From Coccinella septempunctata (lineage: Eukaryota; Arthropoda; Insecta; Coleoptera; Coccinellidae), in contig NC_058191.1 in NCBI RefSeq assembly GCF_907165205.1, positions 8,434,501 through 8,498,500 on the forward strand: a stretch of 64,000 nt of DNA, written 5' to 3'. A program made the translations under genes and the position numbers. Positions 22,476 to 34,630 of the stretch are shown piece after piece. Positions within the stretch are counted from its first letter, which is position 1, and each line of letters opens with the position of its first letter. The notes under the pieces were generated by a model that saw only the letters and a program-made list of their open reading frames with translations, was not told the DNA's origin and made no database searches.

Positions 22476-24099
22476 CTTTACTCAATGTACCAACTAAATA
22501 GGGATATTAACTAATCTCTAGGAATCAATTGCTAGTCAATAATGAAACTAGTGAAAAAAAAAAGGGTTTATTTATTGTCTAGAAATAGAGGGTGTCCCAC
22601 GAGGCTTTGAATAGTATATATCTCGATAACTATTTGAACCTCGATATTGAAATTTTGAAATTATAAACCGTGGGTAGTATTACACTCAAGTTCTTTGTTA
22701 CTACGCACGCCTTCAAGACTAATAGCCTTGAAGGTAATCACAAGAGTAAGTCAAGGCTCGATCTGCACGTGTCCTCCACTATTATCACCTCGAAAAGTAA
22801 TAAACTATATCCTAATCAAGTTGATTATTGTGTGACTATTAGGTACACTTGCAACGAAATCCACAATATGACGAATCATTTTCTCCGAAAGTACTATCAA
22901 TCGAGGTCTAGGTATGAAAAAAATCAGGAACGTCAAGAGTGCACAGAATATTTTAGGAAGTTTATCTGCTTTTCCTTCTACATTTTTACGACGTTTGTTT
23001 TGTATTTGATTTCGATATAATGCTTTTTTTGTGTCGAATTATCTGTTTAATCGATTTGACCTACTTTCTAGATTAGGAATAGATCAGGAAAACAGGGAAC
23101 AGAATGATGTTCTATTATTGATATCAACTCAAATATTAATAAGCCATCTTCGGAATATTTCACCTATAAAATAGCTGGAGTGAGATTTATTTTCGAAATT
23201 TCATTTCTGGTTTGAATTTTGGAACTGAAAAATTTTCTGTATTACAAATAAAAGCTACCACTGGGTAGTGAAAATTTTCAAAGGTGTCGTGTGAATTGCA
23301 CTCAAAATTGCTTATGATTACTTATTTATTTTTATTCATTTATTTCTTCGGGATACAAACGAGACGGACCCAAACGAGTATTCACCAATAAAATACACAC
23401 CGGCAAACTTTTTTCTTATTTGAATCACTATTCATTTTCCAATTTTTCCAATTGTTCAATTCTTGTTTACGTTTTCTTTCGCATACCTTTGATTTTTGCC
23501 TCAGCTCTAAACTTTATTGTTATAATAATAATAATAAAGAAAAGCCATATTTTTAACTCTCTTGGGTATGTCTATAAGTGTTCTATATTTTTCCCCTTAT
23601 AATAAATCGTTTTGAAATAAATGAGTAACGATAATTTGCTAAATTTCAACGTTTAGTTATAGTCCTTTGAGTGTTTTTTGATGTAACCATGTGTTTAGCG
23701 TTTTCGATAACAATTTTTTCTCTTGACCAATGTGGCGTTTTGTGTGTAATTCTACTTGCAACGTCCGAATTCCGTGAATACGCTCCTGTCGCTCTCGATA
23801 CTGCAAGAATATTATCGAACAGGGGCGTATCGATATAAGACACCCGCAAGCTGGACCCTAGGGCAGTAAGAGTTCTAAAGACTGACGAGTGAGCAGTGAA
23901 ATCTGAACAGTTACAATGTGCAAGGTAGTGAAAGTAAATTAGTGACTGTGTAAATAAATTAGTGTAAGTCCTTCTACATAAATTAGAGTAGTAGTTGTGT
24001 AAATAGATTAGACGTTCTGGAAAGAAGACAATTTGATTTACCACGGGAACGTTACACTGGTGTTAAGTGTGGGATCAATTGAACCGTTTAACCAGGCGA

Positions 24100-24940
24100 G
24101 TATGGAATTTTTCAAACAAGCCTTCGAATGAATGAGCCTTAAAATCGGAGGAAAACGCCAAAAAAATGGAAAATAAAATGGAGGAAAACACCAAGAAAAT
24201 GGAGGAAAATACTAAAGAAATGAAAAATAAAATGGTAAAAGGGAAGAAAACACGAATAGAATATAGGATAATTTAGGAGCTAAATTGATATTCATGGAAA
24301 ATGAGTTGAGGAGCAATAATAACTCTAAGCTGGAAACATGGAAGAAAGTTTAGGTGATAGGTATAGAAGAAGAAATGGAGAAAAAATCTGAAGAACATGC
24401 GAAAACCATGGAAGAGCGGCTGAGCAGGAAATTCGGCAAATATTGTTGGAAGATAGGGGTGAACCAGGGCGAATTAGATCCAACCTTCAACCTTTCAACC
24501 TTTGATGGCAAATCAACTCGGTGCACATACCAAAAGTAATTTGAAGCAGTAGCCAATGCCAATGGTTGATTGTTGCACTGCATATCCTTCAGACTGTTCC
24601 TCCAAGTCAACAAAGAAATTACGAAGCTTTGATGAGTAAACTGCAGTTGAGATATGGTGATGTACACCTCCAACAAATGTATCAGGCACAAATCAAGAGT
24701 CGTCATCAGAAGAGTGCAGAAACCTTGCCGGAATTCGAAGCAGACATAGAAAGGTTGTTAAGGCTGGCCGTATAGCACTCGATAGCTTCCTGGAACAATT
24801 CGCTGTCCAGACCTTCGTTGATGGGTTGAGAGATATGGATACCTAGCAGACGAGTACTGGCTCATGCACATGAATTTGAACACACAAGCACAAAGGAGAG
24901 CAAGATGTGACGCACCGTCGGAGAATCCTCATCGCTAGCA
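24100..24940 (+). pseudogene. Ty3/gypsy gag relic
   Basis: An N-terminal coiled-coil-like K/E-rich stretch (24160-24440) is followed by a capsid-like part. Readable pieces are ELDPTFNLSTFDGKSTR, YEALMSKLQLRYGDVHLQQ and ETLPEFEADIERLLRLA, then LAHAHEFEHTSTKESK in another frame. The YGD-HLQQ and EFEADIERL-RLA pattern is typical of arthropod gypsy Gag. The reading is broken by stops at about 24537 and 24774 and by frame changes. Confidence 0.7.
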
Positions 24941-24954
24941 CGCTAGCAGAACAA

Positions 24955-25200
24955 TCGTGGATTCGAACTGGCTGCTGCAATCCCTAAAGCGATACCAAGA
25001 AGGTGACCCAGAACTTAAAATGTTGCTGGATTGGAAAGAAAAATGGCAGATACCAAGATAGAAAGAAGTAAGTAATTTAAATCCTAGGGTGAAGTCCTAC
25101 TACGAAAGTGGGACTGCATCATTTTGGAGGATGCTCTGCTGAAGTGGTCCATCGAGAATTACGAGGGTGCCGGATCCAGAAATCAGCTGAACTTTACTTA
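24955..25200 (+). pseudogene. Ty3/gypsy pol relic (RNase H-integrase linker)
   Basis: Readable as LLQSLKRYQEGDPELKMLLD followed by WKEKWQIPR and, after a stop, NLNPRVKSYYESG. It resembles the region just before the integrase zinc-binding domain. It directly follows gag, so several kilobases of pol are missing. Confidence 0.5.
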
Positions 25201-25400
25201 CGATATATGCACGGCTTCATGAAGTATAAATGTTTCAGGATTAGGAATCCCTCTTGAATTTTTGCCGCCTGTCTAGGGAACATCCTATGTAATATCTTCC
25301 TCGTTCTCTACCAATATTTAATTCTTTTTGAGTGGCTTGAAACAAACTTCCAAGTTGAATCCAGATGATGTCGAAGGAACTAACTCGCATCATTTCGATA

Positions 25401-26229
25401 TACAGGGTGTCCCAAAACTAGTGAATCCAACGTCACACCACGATAGAGTAGACCAAAATTATCGAATGACCCCAACATTAGTTGAGCTGAGCGAAAATGT
25501 ACCGTTTCTGAAAAAACCTCGGAAAAAACCTTATATAAAGTTGCCGATTTTCGAACTATTTTTTCAATCACAAGGCCAATTAGTGATTAAGGATAGCGTT
25601 TTTCTCCCATATTATTACCCCTATATAGAGGCGGTTTATTCTGAGTAATAAAAATCATCAAAAAACAATCGTTTTAATTTGCATTTAGGTACTTAGGTTA
25701 TCTTAGTTCAATATAATTTAAAATCGATATCCTTTTTCACAAACTGGCCCTGTGATTAAGAAAAATAGTTCGAAAATCGGCAACTTTAGGTATTATAAAA
25801 TTCTGATTATTTTGGAAACGGCACATTTTCGTTGAACTAATGTTGGTGTCATTCGATAATATTTGGTCTACTCTATCGTGGTGTGACGTTTGATTCACTA
25901 GTTTTGGGAAACCCATAATTGAAATTATTTTAAGTAGTTAATCGATAACCTAAGTACCTAAATGTAAATTAAAACAATTGTTTTTTCTACATGATTTTTA
26001 TTACTCAGAATAAACCGCCTCTATATAGGGGTATATGGGAGGAAAACGCTATTCTTAATCACAAATTGGCCTTGTGATTGAAAAAATAGTTCGAAAATCG
26101 GCAACTTTATGTTAGGTTTTTTCAGAAACGGTACATTTTCGCTCAACTAATGTTGGGGTCATTCGATAGTATTTGATCTACTCTATCGTGGTATGACGTT
26201 TGATTCACTAGTTTTTGGGACAGCCTGTA
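25401..26229. repeat. Palindromic repeat with ACAGGGTGTCCCA ends
   Basis: The left unit (25401-25650) and far-right unit (about 25935-26229) are inverted copies. A third, inverted partial copy (about 25680-25920) lies between them. Shared words include CACGATAGAGTAGA, GCAACTTTA and CCTCTATATAGGGG. Ends are TACAGGGTGTCCCAAAA on the left and TTTTTGGGACAGCCTGTA on the right, typical of insect MITEs. The open frame at 25328-25648 is produced by the repeat. Confidence 0.8.
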
Positions 26230-26659
26230 GGGGAAAGGTGCCCAAGACGATCCCCTTAAGCAAGAATTTATGTAATTCCTTAGTTTCTTCGGGTAGCACA
26301 AGAATGAAAACGTCTACTCCTTTTAGAAGTATCCATCTTTCTATTGTCCTACTCGAAATAGTCGGTTACAAAATGTTTTTTGAAATATTTTCGATTTTCC
26401 AAAACGTTACAAAAGGATCATCTTATACACCCTGGTGCTTAAGATGATTCCTGTGGTATGGTTAAGATGATCCCAGGTATCATCTTGACCCCCCATTCTC
26501 TCAATTAGTTTCCATATTTTCAAGAATGAAGTACCTATGTAAAACAAATATCTGTGGAGATTGTAAAATAATTTTATTGGGCATAAAACATTATAAATTA
26601 TCAAGTGAATAAACAACTAAAAATCAACATATAAGGTGTAATATCACAAAAATTTGAAA

Positions 26660-27443
26660 CGGCTAATGTGCACATTGAAATATGTATGCACAATAGCATC
26701 GAATGCTATTGTATTGATGTTTTGTTACATAACGGCCATGGGTTTTCAATTAAACATTTAATGAGTTAATGCTCTTCAAATCAAGCCTAAGTTTTTCAAA
26801 ATCAATTCACATACAGAAATTGGATATACAGTTTTCCACAGGACAATAGGAACGTGGATAGTCCTGTGAAAAACCAGGATATGACCTCACTAGAAAATGA
26901 CATATAAGATATTAGACATAGAGAATTTTTTTCTGTGAACAAAAGTATATTTTCCCTACCATTCAATAATTGGGTTTATGAAAAAAATTTCTACGAAATA
27001 GAAACGATAGTTTCTAATGTTGCAATTTCTTTCCTTTGCAAAAAAAACAAAAAAAAACTATGAACATGAAAATAGTTGGAAACACTTTTTTTAGCTGATT
27101 TTGCTAAACATTTCTTCCCAAGTCATTGAACATACGGATTCCAAAATACGGCCTGTCGCCACCTTGATGTATCATCCTGGAGGATTCAAGAGCAGTCAGC
27201 GTAAAGCTTATCAGCCAAATAGTCCGGTTAGCTAAAATCAAGATTGGGTACCTACTGCTACTTATATTTCTCCAGAATTTGACCCTTGGTATTTTGATGA
27301 AATCGCGGCATCATTCTTGTCTTCATTCTCTCTTTTTGTTCATTCAATTCCCTTGCAAATTTTATGAATTAATAACAAGATGAAAGATAACCATTAACTC
27401 TACGGTTTTCCCTCACGCTCAAAATAGAATGTTCGTCTCGAAT
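26660..27443. repeat. 784-bp inverted repeat, left arm
   Basis: Reverse complement of 28140-28923. Every stretch compared matched except two single-base differences (one near 26940, one near 27405), and the arms are equal in length, including an A8-C-A9 homopolymer tract. No ORF or family motif was recognised. The outer end starts CGGCTAATGTGCAC. Confidence 0.95.
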
Positions 27444-27706
27444 TTTGTCATCAGGCGTTTAGGTTTTTAGATTCGCTAATGGGATAACCTTGTGATACAG
27501 TAGATACAAATATATGTTCATTCTAACTGTATGACAGAATGCTTTTCCCCTATTAAAAATATGTGAAATTCATACAAAAAACGCAATGCATTAATAGTTT
27601 GATTATATTACTATTTCTTCACATTTTTTTATTTACCAAAAACTTGCGCCTCTCAAGCCTTGCCAATACACCCTTCTTTTCTATTAGCTTCTACATTTTT
27701 AGTCGA

Positions 27707-27836
27707 TGGGCTGTGGTTACACTTAAGTTTAGCCGGCTAATGATAGAAGAAACTAACATTAGCAAATACCCGATGCTAAACCTAAGTTTAGCCGGCTAAT
27801 CTTAAGTTTATGTGTACACCTATCTTTAGTCGTAAC
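27707..27836. repeat. TTAGCCGGCTAA MITE-like block, copy 1
   Basis: Two copies of AAGTTTAGCCGGCTAAT, with GTTACACTTAAG at the left and CTTAAGTTTATGTGTACACC then TAGTCGTAAC at the right. A related block follows the right 784-bp arm at 28914-29049. Confidence 0.65.
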
Positions 27837-27847
27837 AAATAGGGGAA

Positions 27848-28130
27848 ATCGATTGAAATTTATTCTGGGAGGATTCTGCATCTCTTCATAAACTTTTTAG
27901 GGTTTTCACTCCCAATCTCTGAAACAAAATCAATTAAAAATGAAATCAACGATTTGCTCCTGCGTAAATTCTTGCACTAATTTGTCAGGAGCGAATTAAC
28001 TAGAAAAAATTGTTGCCTGACAATGAACTCAAAATAAATAACGTTGAAATTATAATTCTGTAACGTTTCGGAGTCTATATCAGACTCCTTCATCAGACGA
28101 AAAATCTATTTTTTAGAAAATCTTCTGATT
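27848..28130 (-). repeat. Penelope-like palindrome, partial copy
   Basis: Same family as 35112-35477. It includes the one-sided tail word TTCTGGGAGGATTCTGCAT, the arm GGGTTTTCACTCCCAATCTC and, read on the minus strand, CTGATGA (28090-28096), a 7-bp hairpin and GAAAC (28065-28069). One arm is missing. Confidence 0.7.
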
Positions 28131-28139
28131 TTCTAATAG

Positions 28140-28923
28140 ATTCGAGACGAACATTCTATTTTGAGCGTGAGGGAAAACTGTAGAGTTAATGGTTATCTTT
28201 CATCTTGTTATTAATTCATAAAATTTGCAAGGGAATTGAATGAACAAAAAGAGAGAATGAAGACAAGAATGATGCCGCGATTTCATCAAAATACCAAGGG
28301 TCAAATTCTGGAGAAATATAAGTAGCAGTAGGTACCCAATCTTGATTTTAGCTAACCGGACTATTTGGCTGATAAGCTTTACGCTGACTGCTCTTGAATC
28401 CTCCAGGATGATACATCAAGGTGGCGACAGGCCGTATTTTGGAATCCGTATGTTCAATGACTTGGGAAGAAATGTTTAGCAAAATCAGCTAAAAAAAGTG
28501 TTTCCAACTATTTTCATGTTCATAGTTTTTTTTTGTTTTTTTTGCAAAGGAAAGAAATTGCAACATTAGAAACTATCGTTTCTATTTCGTAGAAATTTTT
28601 TTCATAAACCCAATTATTGAATGGTAGGGAAAATATACTTTTATTCACAGAAAAAAATTCTCTATGTCTAATATCTTATATGTCATTTTCTAGTGAGGTC
28701 ATATCCTGGTTTTTCACAGGACTATCCACGTTCCTATTGTCCTGTGGAAAACTGTATATCCAATTTCTGTATGTGAATTGATTTTGAAAAACTTAGGCTT
28801 GATTTGAAGAGCATTAACTCATTAAATGTTTAATTGAAAACCCATGGCCGTTATGTAACAAAACATCAATACAATAGCATTCGATGCTATTGTGCATACA
28901 TATTTCAATGTGCACATTAGCCG
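28140..28923. repeat. 784-bp inverted repeat, right arm
   Basis: Reverse complement of 26660-27443. The outer end stops inside a TTAGCCGGCTAA word. Confidence 0.95.
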
Positions 28924-29049
28924 GCTAAAGATGAAATTCCCCGGCGCAGATGAATACTTTTTGGAACTTTAGCCGGTCGTCGAATATAAACCTAAGTTTA
29001 GCCGGCTAATCTTAAGTTTATGCCCACACCTATCTTTAGCCGTAACATA
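28914..29049. repeat. TTAGCCGGCTAA MITE-like block, copy 2
   Basis: Contains TTAGCCGGCTAAAG, CTAAGTTTAGCCGGCTAATC and the same right end as copy 1 (CACACCTATCTTTAGCCGTAAC). It overlaps the outer end of the right 784-bp arm. Confidence 0.65.
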
Positions 29050-29229
29050 CATTCTCTAAAAAGAGCCAAACTTCATGGGGAATGAATAAATATCCTAATA
29101 TGAGTTTTTTCACACGGAAAGTATGTTCCTCTTTTTTGTTATCAAAATTTAAATTGGCCAAGAAAATTTATTTACCCCATGCACCCATTCCATCAATTTT
29201 TTGAATGGCCATTGTAAATTTTGGAAAAA

Positions 29230-29715
29230 AAGAGGAACATGCGCTCCATCGTAAAAAGAATATGGGTTCATTTTCATCGTTGGATGTTTTTCTGAGTACA
29301 TTTCTATAAATTCCTGTATCCACCAATTTTCTTCGCCGGGCATTTTGAACTTGAGAAATGAGGAATATGCACTTCATCGTAGACTGAATAGTTCATTTTT
29401 ATCCTCGGAGCTGTAGTATGAACAAAAAATTATGCCTTCCCTCTATGATTGAGCCATCAATTTCTTTGGCCGACTATTTTGAACTGACTTATCTTATTAA
29501 CATTCCTCTATTCACCAATTTTCTTGGCCGGCCATACTGAACTCGAAAAATGAGGGATATGCGCTTCATCGTAGACTGAATAGATTTTTTATCATCAGTT
29601 GCCATCTTTAGGGGATTGTATCGAAGTGGAAGCTGTTAAAAAAAAGATCCTTACTTTGTTTTGACAAGAATTCGCCACTTAAATTTTTCGCAACTAGTCA
29701 TTTACACCCCGTATA
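29230..29715. repeat. Decayed tandem repeat array
   Basis: ATATGC-CTTCATCGTAGACTGAATAG recurs at about 29237 (degenerate), 29366 and 29559, and CACCAATTTTCTT-GCCGG recurs at 29323 and 29514. The spacing is irregular (about 130 and 190 bp). The last part (29600-29715) resembles 6640-6790. Confidence 0.55.
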
Positions 29716-32139
29716 TGGAATAATATCTGTAATGAGTGAAAACATTTTCTGTACAAGTATAAGTAACGTTAAAAAAGTGATTATAGAGGTCCTTAGTCCC
29801 CATGTATCGAGCTCATGAAATGAATTCTATTATTCTCCTTTTCTAAGAAGCAAAAGTCTATTTGATACTGCATCATAATCTATTTCGCATTCTCGGTGGA
29901 AATGCAAGAATTCCTATCAGCCTTTCTTAAATCAGCAATTAGCCTCAAAGCTTATCTTATTGTGGATTTGTCGGGTGCAAATATGACCATCAGCAAATGT
30001 AGAGGCAACTGCGGCAATTGACAATGTAAGTATGTTGAATTGAAAAAAATATCAGGTAAAAACAATTGTTAAAGAAATATGCTTAAAAACTTTCAGGTGA
30101 GTATTTTCCTGGGGGAGGGAGGGTTATTACCCATTACCCCCCTCGGTAGCGACGCCATTAGAAAGAGGGCACTGGAAAATTTCGGGTTCGTGGCAGTAAC
30201 CGTTTGCCTGGAACTTCGATATCATAAATGGTGAATAATAAACGAAATAAATTCAGAAATATAACCTCGTCGATTCTGTTGATACTTTGAGCGATGGTGG
30301 CTTGCAAGTTCAATTTAGAACTTAACATTTGTGTCATTTGTTGATTTTATGTCAGCGGCTATAATTTATTTGAATTAATTACGTTTATGCCGATACTAAT
30401 CACTTCTTCAAAAAAAAAAAATTGTCTCTGCTCACCGTAGATATTTCAAAAATCTTAATTGATAGTACACTTCCATGCAGGCCCTTATAATTTAGGGTAC
30501 CCACAAAATCGTAGCCAAGTATAAAATAAATGTTCGTTGCCCGTAAAATTGTGGGATTGTTGGTGAAAACGGGCGTAAGTATCTTCAAATTATTTCGATG
30601 AAAATCTAATATCGAACAATAATGACTCATATTTAACTAAATTACATTCACTAAGCGTGAACCGACATGATTTCACGGATTTTCCTCTGAAAATCCCAAC
30701 TGGACGTCGTCCAAGAGGAATGAATAATTTCCAATAACAGAAAACACATCATAGCACGGTCCCGTTTTTCAAATTTTGGCGCTACTCCTCACCAGGCTTT
30801 CTCAAGTGCCACTTTAGAATGTTCCTAAAGGTAAATCCAGTAAATCGATCATATTTTTTCACACTTTAAATAAACATTGGTAAATGTCAATCAAAAGATA
30901 AGATAAGTCAAGACATGGTAGAAGTAATGGAGAAGTACGAATTGAATCAGTGAAAATAATTGTTCCGTCCCGATTTTTAATATGCATACCCAGGTGAGTT
31001 GAGAATTTCGATTGCACGCTATATTTACGTCTAATAACCTCATAGTTTCCTAATTCATAATCGGAATGATCAGATTAGAGGTACAATGATGAAAATCATA
31101 AGCGATTTGGATACTTGCCATGCGGAAATGAACCTCTGGAATTCTTTCTGAAAGAGAATACCTAAAAATTTTATAATTGATTTCAAAATCACCACAATAA
31201 ACCATAGACAAAATAAGGCAGTTTCAAAATATAAATTCGTCAGAAAGCCACCTAATTATAGCATGAAATTATCATCATTCGGATGATAATTAAAAAAAGA
31301 TACACCTGGTCAATATTGTTTTTGGATTATCTCATCTCATAAGTAATTTGATTGGCAAATGATAAAACACTATGTTCGAATAATAGATTAGTTTAATTTT
31401 AGAAAACATCAGTTCAATAATTTAGTGTGCATATAGTGTTGAATGATGAATTGACTTGAGAGCCAATTATAAATCCCTTGAAAATTAATTGATCCTCCTT
31501 GACCCTTGATTCCTATCATAAGAAGAAAACAAGAAAAGATCAAAATCTTCAATTTTATTTCGATTTGAGTTCATTACAAATCGAGCAAAGCTACAAAAGT
31601 TGAACATAGTGAAACAAAGCGGGGAGATGCAGTAGAACAGAGAATCGAAAAGTCTAAATAGTGAAGGAATTTTCCTGTAAAAAGAATTTCTTTCGTTCAC
31701 AGATAGCACAGCTTTTTGAAACAGAGCCGTTTTTTCGTTTTCAGATTATTTATGTTTACAAATGCTTTATCTCTCAATCAATCTCGAAAATGATATAACC
31801 TTTTACCAAAAATACAAGAAAAATCTGCGTTAAACTTCTAACAGAATATTATATTCAAATTTTCATCTTACATTGCCTAGCATTCCAGAAGTTATTCTGC
31901 TACATAATTTCATCGCCAATTTGTGAGCATAACTCTTTCAGAAAGGGACAATCTGTATCATAAACTTTCAATTTCCAATTGTCTTATTCGCCACTGTTAT
32001 AAACATGAACATCAAAGTTATCAACAATAATAATATGAATCATTTCTATAATTTGGTGGGCACAATTCGAACATATTTTAGTGAGGTGGTTCTAGAGAAA
32101 TTTCAAAAGCTTTTTGGGTAGCTTTTCATTTTTCAGTTT
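29716..32139. other. Non-coding stretch
   Basis: No gene or clear transposon was recognised. Some open frames of 60-76 codons lack any family resemblance or codon structure. Confidence 0.45.
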
Positions 32140-32225
32140 ACCTTTACGTCCTTTATCCACCTGAAAATGCTAATTGTGATAGCAAAACACGTGTCGTAAT
32201 TCTGTTTTTAGTTCAATTATGAATT
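32140..32225 (+). repeat. Fragment of the 45118-45290 palindrome family
   Basis: CCACCTGAAAATGCTAATTG followed by AGCAAAACACGTGTCGTAATT matches one arm of the distal palindrome, including the CTGAARA box, hairpin and ACACGTGTCG. Confidence 0.65.
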
Positions 32226-32539
32226 TTCATCAAGTCAGTATATAATAAATTGAATATCGTTTTTGAACTCTTGTACCTAGGAACGACAGCGTTATTTTTT
32301 TGCCCAAATGTCTGTAGTTATTCAATTTCTATCCAAGAATGGTCTCGAACGATTGAGCTATATGTTCGTTCCGCCTGAGGAGCTAGGGACTTTGAATTTT
32401 TAGGCTAGGTTGGGGAGCAGGAACATAAAATACCTACGCTTTATTAGTTGGGATGTATAGGCCCTGAATTTGTTTTTTAGTATCTGAAAAAAGACAGATT
32501 AAATTCATAATAAGTAACTATGTAGTAGAGAAGTATATT

Positions 32540-32726
32540 GACAGGAGGACTTGTGCAAAATTTCGTGGAGGAAACTCCTGTTCACCTGATTATAGAATGC
32601 CTCACCATTGCAAGCCGGCACAAGGAATGTTTTGGACGAGAAAATTATAGGAGGAATGAGCACTCCTTGAAGACCTCTCAGATATTGGTGTTCATTGGAA
32701 CTCTGGAGCTGGAGGTGGAACTGTAG
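32540..32726 (+). pseudogene. C-terminal relic of a LINE polyprotein
   Basis: Readable as NFVEETPVHLIIECLTIASR followed by RHKECFGR and KTSQILVFIGTLEL. The ETP-HL--EC-- spacing resembles the terminal Cys-His region of Jockey/I/R1-type LINE proteins. No upstream RT was found. The assignment rests on this one motif. Confidence 0.35.
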
Positions 32727-34362
32727 ATGGTGCAGTTGTGATTATAACGAGTGTAGACTATAGTCAGTTTTTGATAAGCCCATTCTCATCATATCCATAT
32801 GCTTCCTAAGGCGACAACGTCTCGTGAGGAACTCAGTGAGGGGCGTTACTTATTTTAACTGAGATCCAAATACTTCTTGGATCTTTCAGATTCAAAATCC
32901 CGAAGGAACTTTTTGGAACGATCCATTCCTCCATTCCAGAGCTAATAGATTGTTGTGTGTTTTCGAGGTTTTTCATCATATGTCTCAAGGACTGGGAATA
33001 AAAAAATAGTATATTTTGGACAACCAGTTTACGTTAATCAAGTCCTCAGATTTTGCCCAACCTTTTTGCGTTTTGTACCTCCGATTTTAAAAAAATTGAA
33101 TTTCTACGTTCGGTCACTTTTGAACATCTATGAAATAGTGAACTGTGGTAAATAAAAATATCAAAACTCACTCATAGAATAAAAGATACAAAAAACAACA
33201 AAAAATTTTTATTCTATACGTTAGGGAATTGTAAATGATGAAAAAACCACAATTATTCCATCAATAAAATTATTGTCGTATTATGACACCTAATTCTCAT
33301 AGATGGTTCTTGTCAGTTCGGACGGTCTCATCACTTTTTGGGCTCTATTCCCTTCTCGGGTCATGGCCCCCTGTGTGGTCCCGACTCTACCGATTTTTTT
33401 TGTATTTTTTCTGATTCGAGAATTTGTGCATTTCACATATTGAAAATTTTCTTGTGCTGTCATTGAAAATGTCGGACAAGTATTTTGTAGTTTGTGCATG
33501 TATGAAGAGATAATAGAAGAGGATGATCAAGATGTGACTGTGAAATCAAGAGGACTGCTAATATTAATCGAGTGACTCGAGTGCAGTTACAACGGAATTT
33601 CGCATTAGAAACTTAAACTTACCTCGGAAATTTCAAGTTCTTAGTTCTTTTCGTTCAATCGCCATTAGGACAGGATTGTCGTCTCCATACAATACACCGT
33701 CCAGCTTATTTCCTAGTAACAGTGTGATAGACAGGACGGAGAGAATTGAATTTTACCATCAGTTCTTCATTGAAGTCTGAAGATGAAGAATCCCAATAGT
33801 TTGAGGGTATTTCCAGATCTAAATTCGAGAATAACAGACATTTGGGCAAAATGATGAGGCACTTTTTTTCCTAGGAACAAGCACACAAAGACTAAATATC
33901 AGGCAGATTAGGCTGGATTTCAGAGAATATAATAGGAAGCATTTTTATTTCTAATCACTTTAATTAACAAAAAGAAGATAGTGCCAAGAAAAATTTTAAA
34001 TTTACAATTTACTATAAAATTCCCCTAAATCATAAAGCTCCAATAATTTCAGTAGCATTTTATGTATTACTTTTTCAAACTTTCCCATATCTGTTTCTCT
34101 TCTGATGTAATTTGGCAATCTATTGAACAGCTGCAGGCAAGAATAGTGGCAATCCTTTTCAGTCATTGTGAGGTGATGTTGAGGGTATATATAGAGTGGG
34201 TATCTCCTCTCATAACTGCTTCGACTGAAATCTTTTTCGAAAAAGTGCTTGTTTTGGAAAAGAAAATTCAGACTCCCTCGCATAGATTGTGAGAATCCTA
34301 TTTTTTCTGAATAAACCTCTTACGAGCTCTCTAACTAAAATTTAGTCCAAAGATGATTCTTA

Positions 34363-34630
34363 ATTAACATAGAATATCCTCATGTCTGGGAAATCCATAA
34401 TAGAAGGAGTAGGTGACTTAATCAGACATAAAATTCTTCAAGGATTTAATACACTCTACATGTTTCGAGCTTCAAATGAGCTCATCTTCAGGAGTTTAAA
34501 AATCATCGAAGCTAAGCTGAAAAGACAGTTTAACTTAGCACAAGTTAAGAATGAAGAGCTCGAAACATGTAGAGTGTATTAAATCCTTGAAGAATTTTAT
34601 GTCTGATTAAGTCACCTACTCCTTCTATTA
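34363..34630. mobile_element. Penelope-like palindrome with 15-bp target duplication
   Basis: 268 bp flanked by CAAAGATGATTCTTA at 34348-34362 and 34631-34645. Arms 34398-34472 and 34555-34630 are near-perfect complements (TAATAGAAGGAGTAGGTGAC outward). A 35-nt tail (34363-34397) exists only on the left. On the minus strand the centre reads CTGAAGA (34485-34491), a GAGC/GCTC hairpin and GAAAC (34462-34466). It interrupts the LINE relic at 34000-35990, whose coding sense resumes on both sides. Confidence 0.75.

Larger units (their letters stand above)
23646..25200 (+). mobile_element. Ty3/gypsy-type LTR retrotransposon relic
   Basis: A U5/leader-like region full of AAATTAGTGTAAAT and GTGTAAATAGATTAG words (to about 24053) is followed by ACACTGGTGTTAAGTGTGGG (24054-24073). 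This resembles an insect gypsy primer-binding site of the TGG-start type. A gag remnant, then a short pol remnant, follow directly. A large deletion has removed protease, RT and most of RNase H/integrase, and no 3' LTR was identified. Confidence 0.6.
27444..28139. other. Spacer between the 784-bp arms
   Basis: About 696 bp. It contains a TTAGCCGGCTAA repeat block (27707-27836) and a partial Penelope-like repeat (27848-28130), and no gene. Confidence 0.7.

Noticed and set aside
22670..23020. 116-codon open frame
   Set aside because: No recognisable motif, splice context or family similarity, and it ends in low-complexity hydrophobic sequence. Too short to support as a gene in A+T-rich DNA.
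23646..24044. 132-codon minus-strand open frame
   Set aside because: Overlaps the LTR/leader-like region of the gypsy relic on the opposite strand. No protein motif.
25328..25648. 106-codon open frame
   Set aside because: Lies inside a palindromic repeat. Its mirrored copies are not open, so it is a by-product of the repeat.
33290..33499. 69-codon minus-strand open frame, R/K/T-rich
   Set aside because: Considered as a possible transposon protein fragment, but no recognisable motif could be identified.
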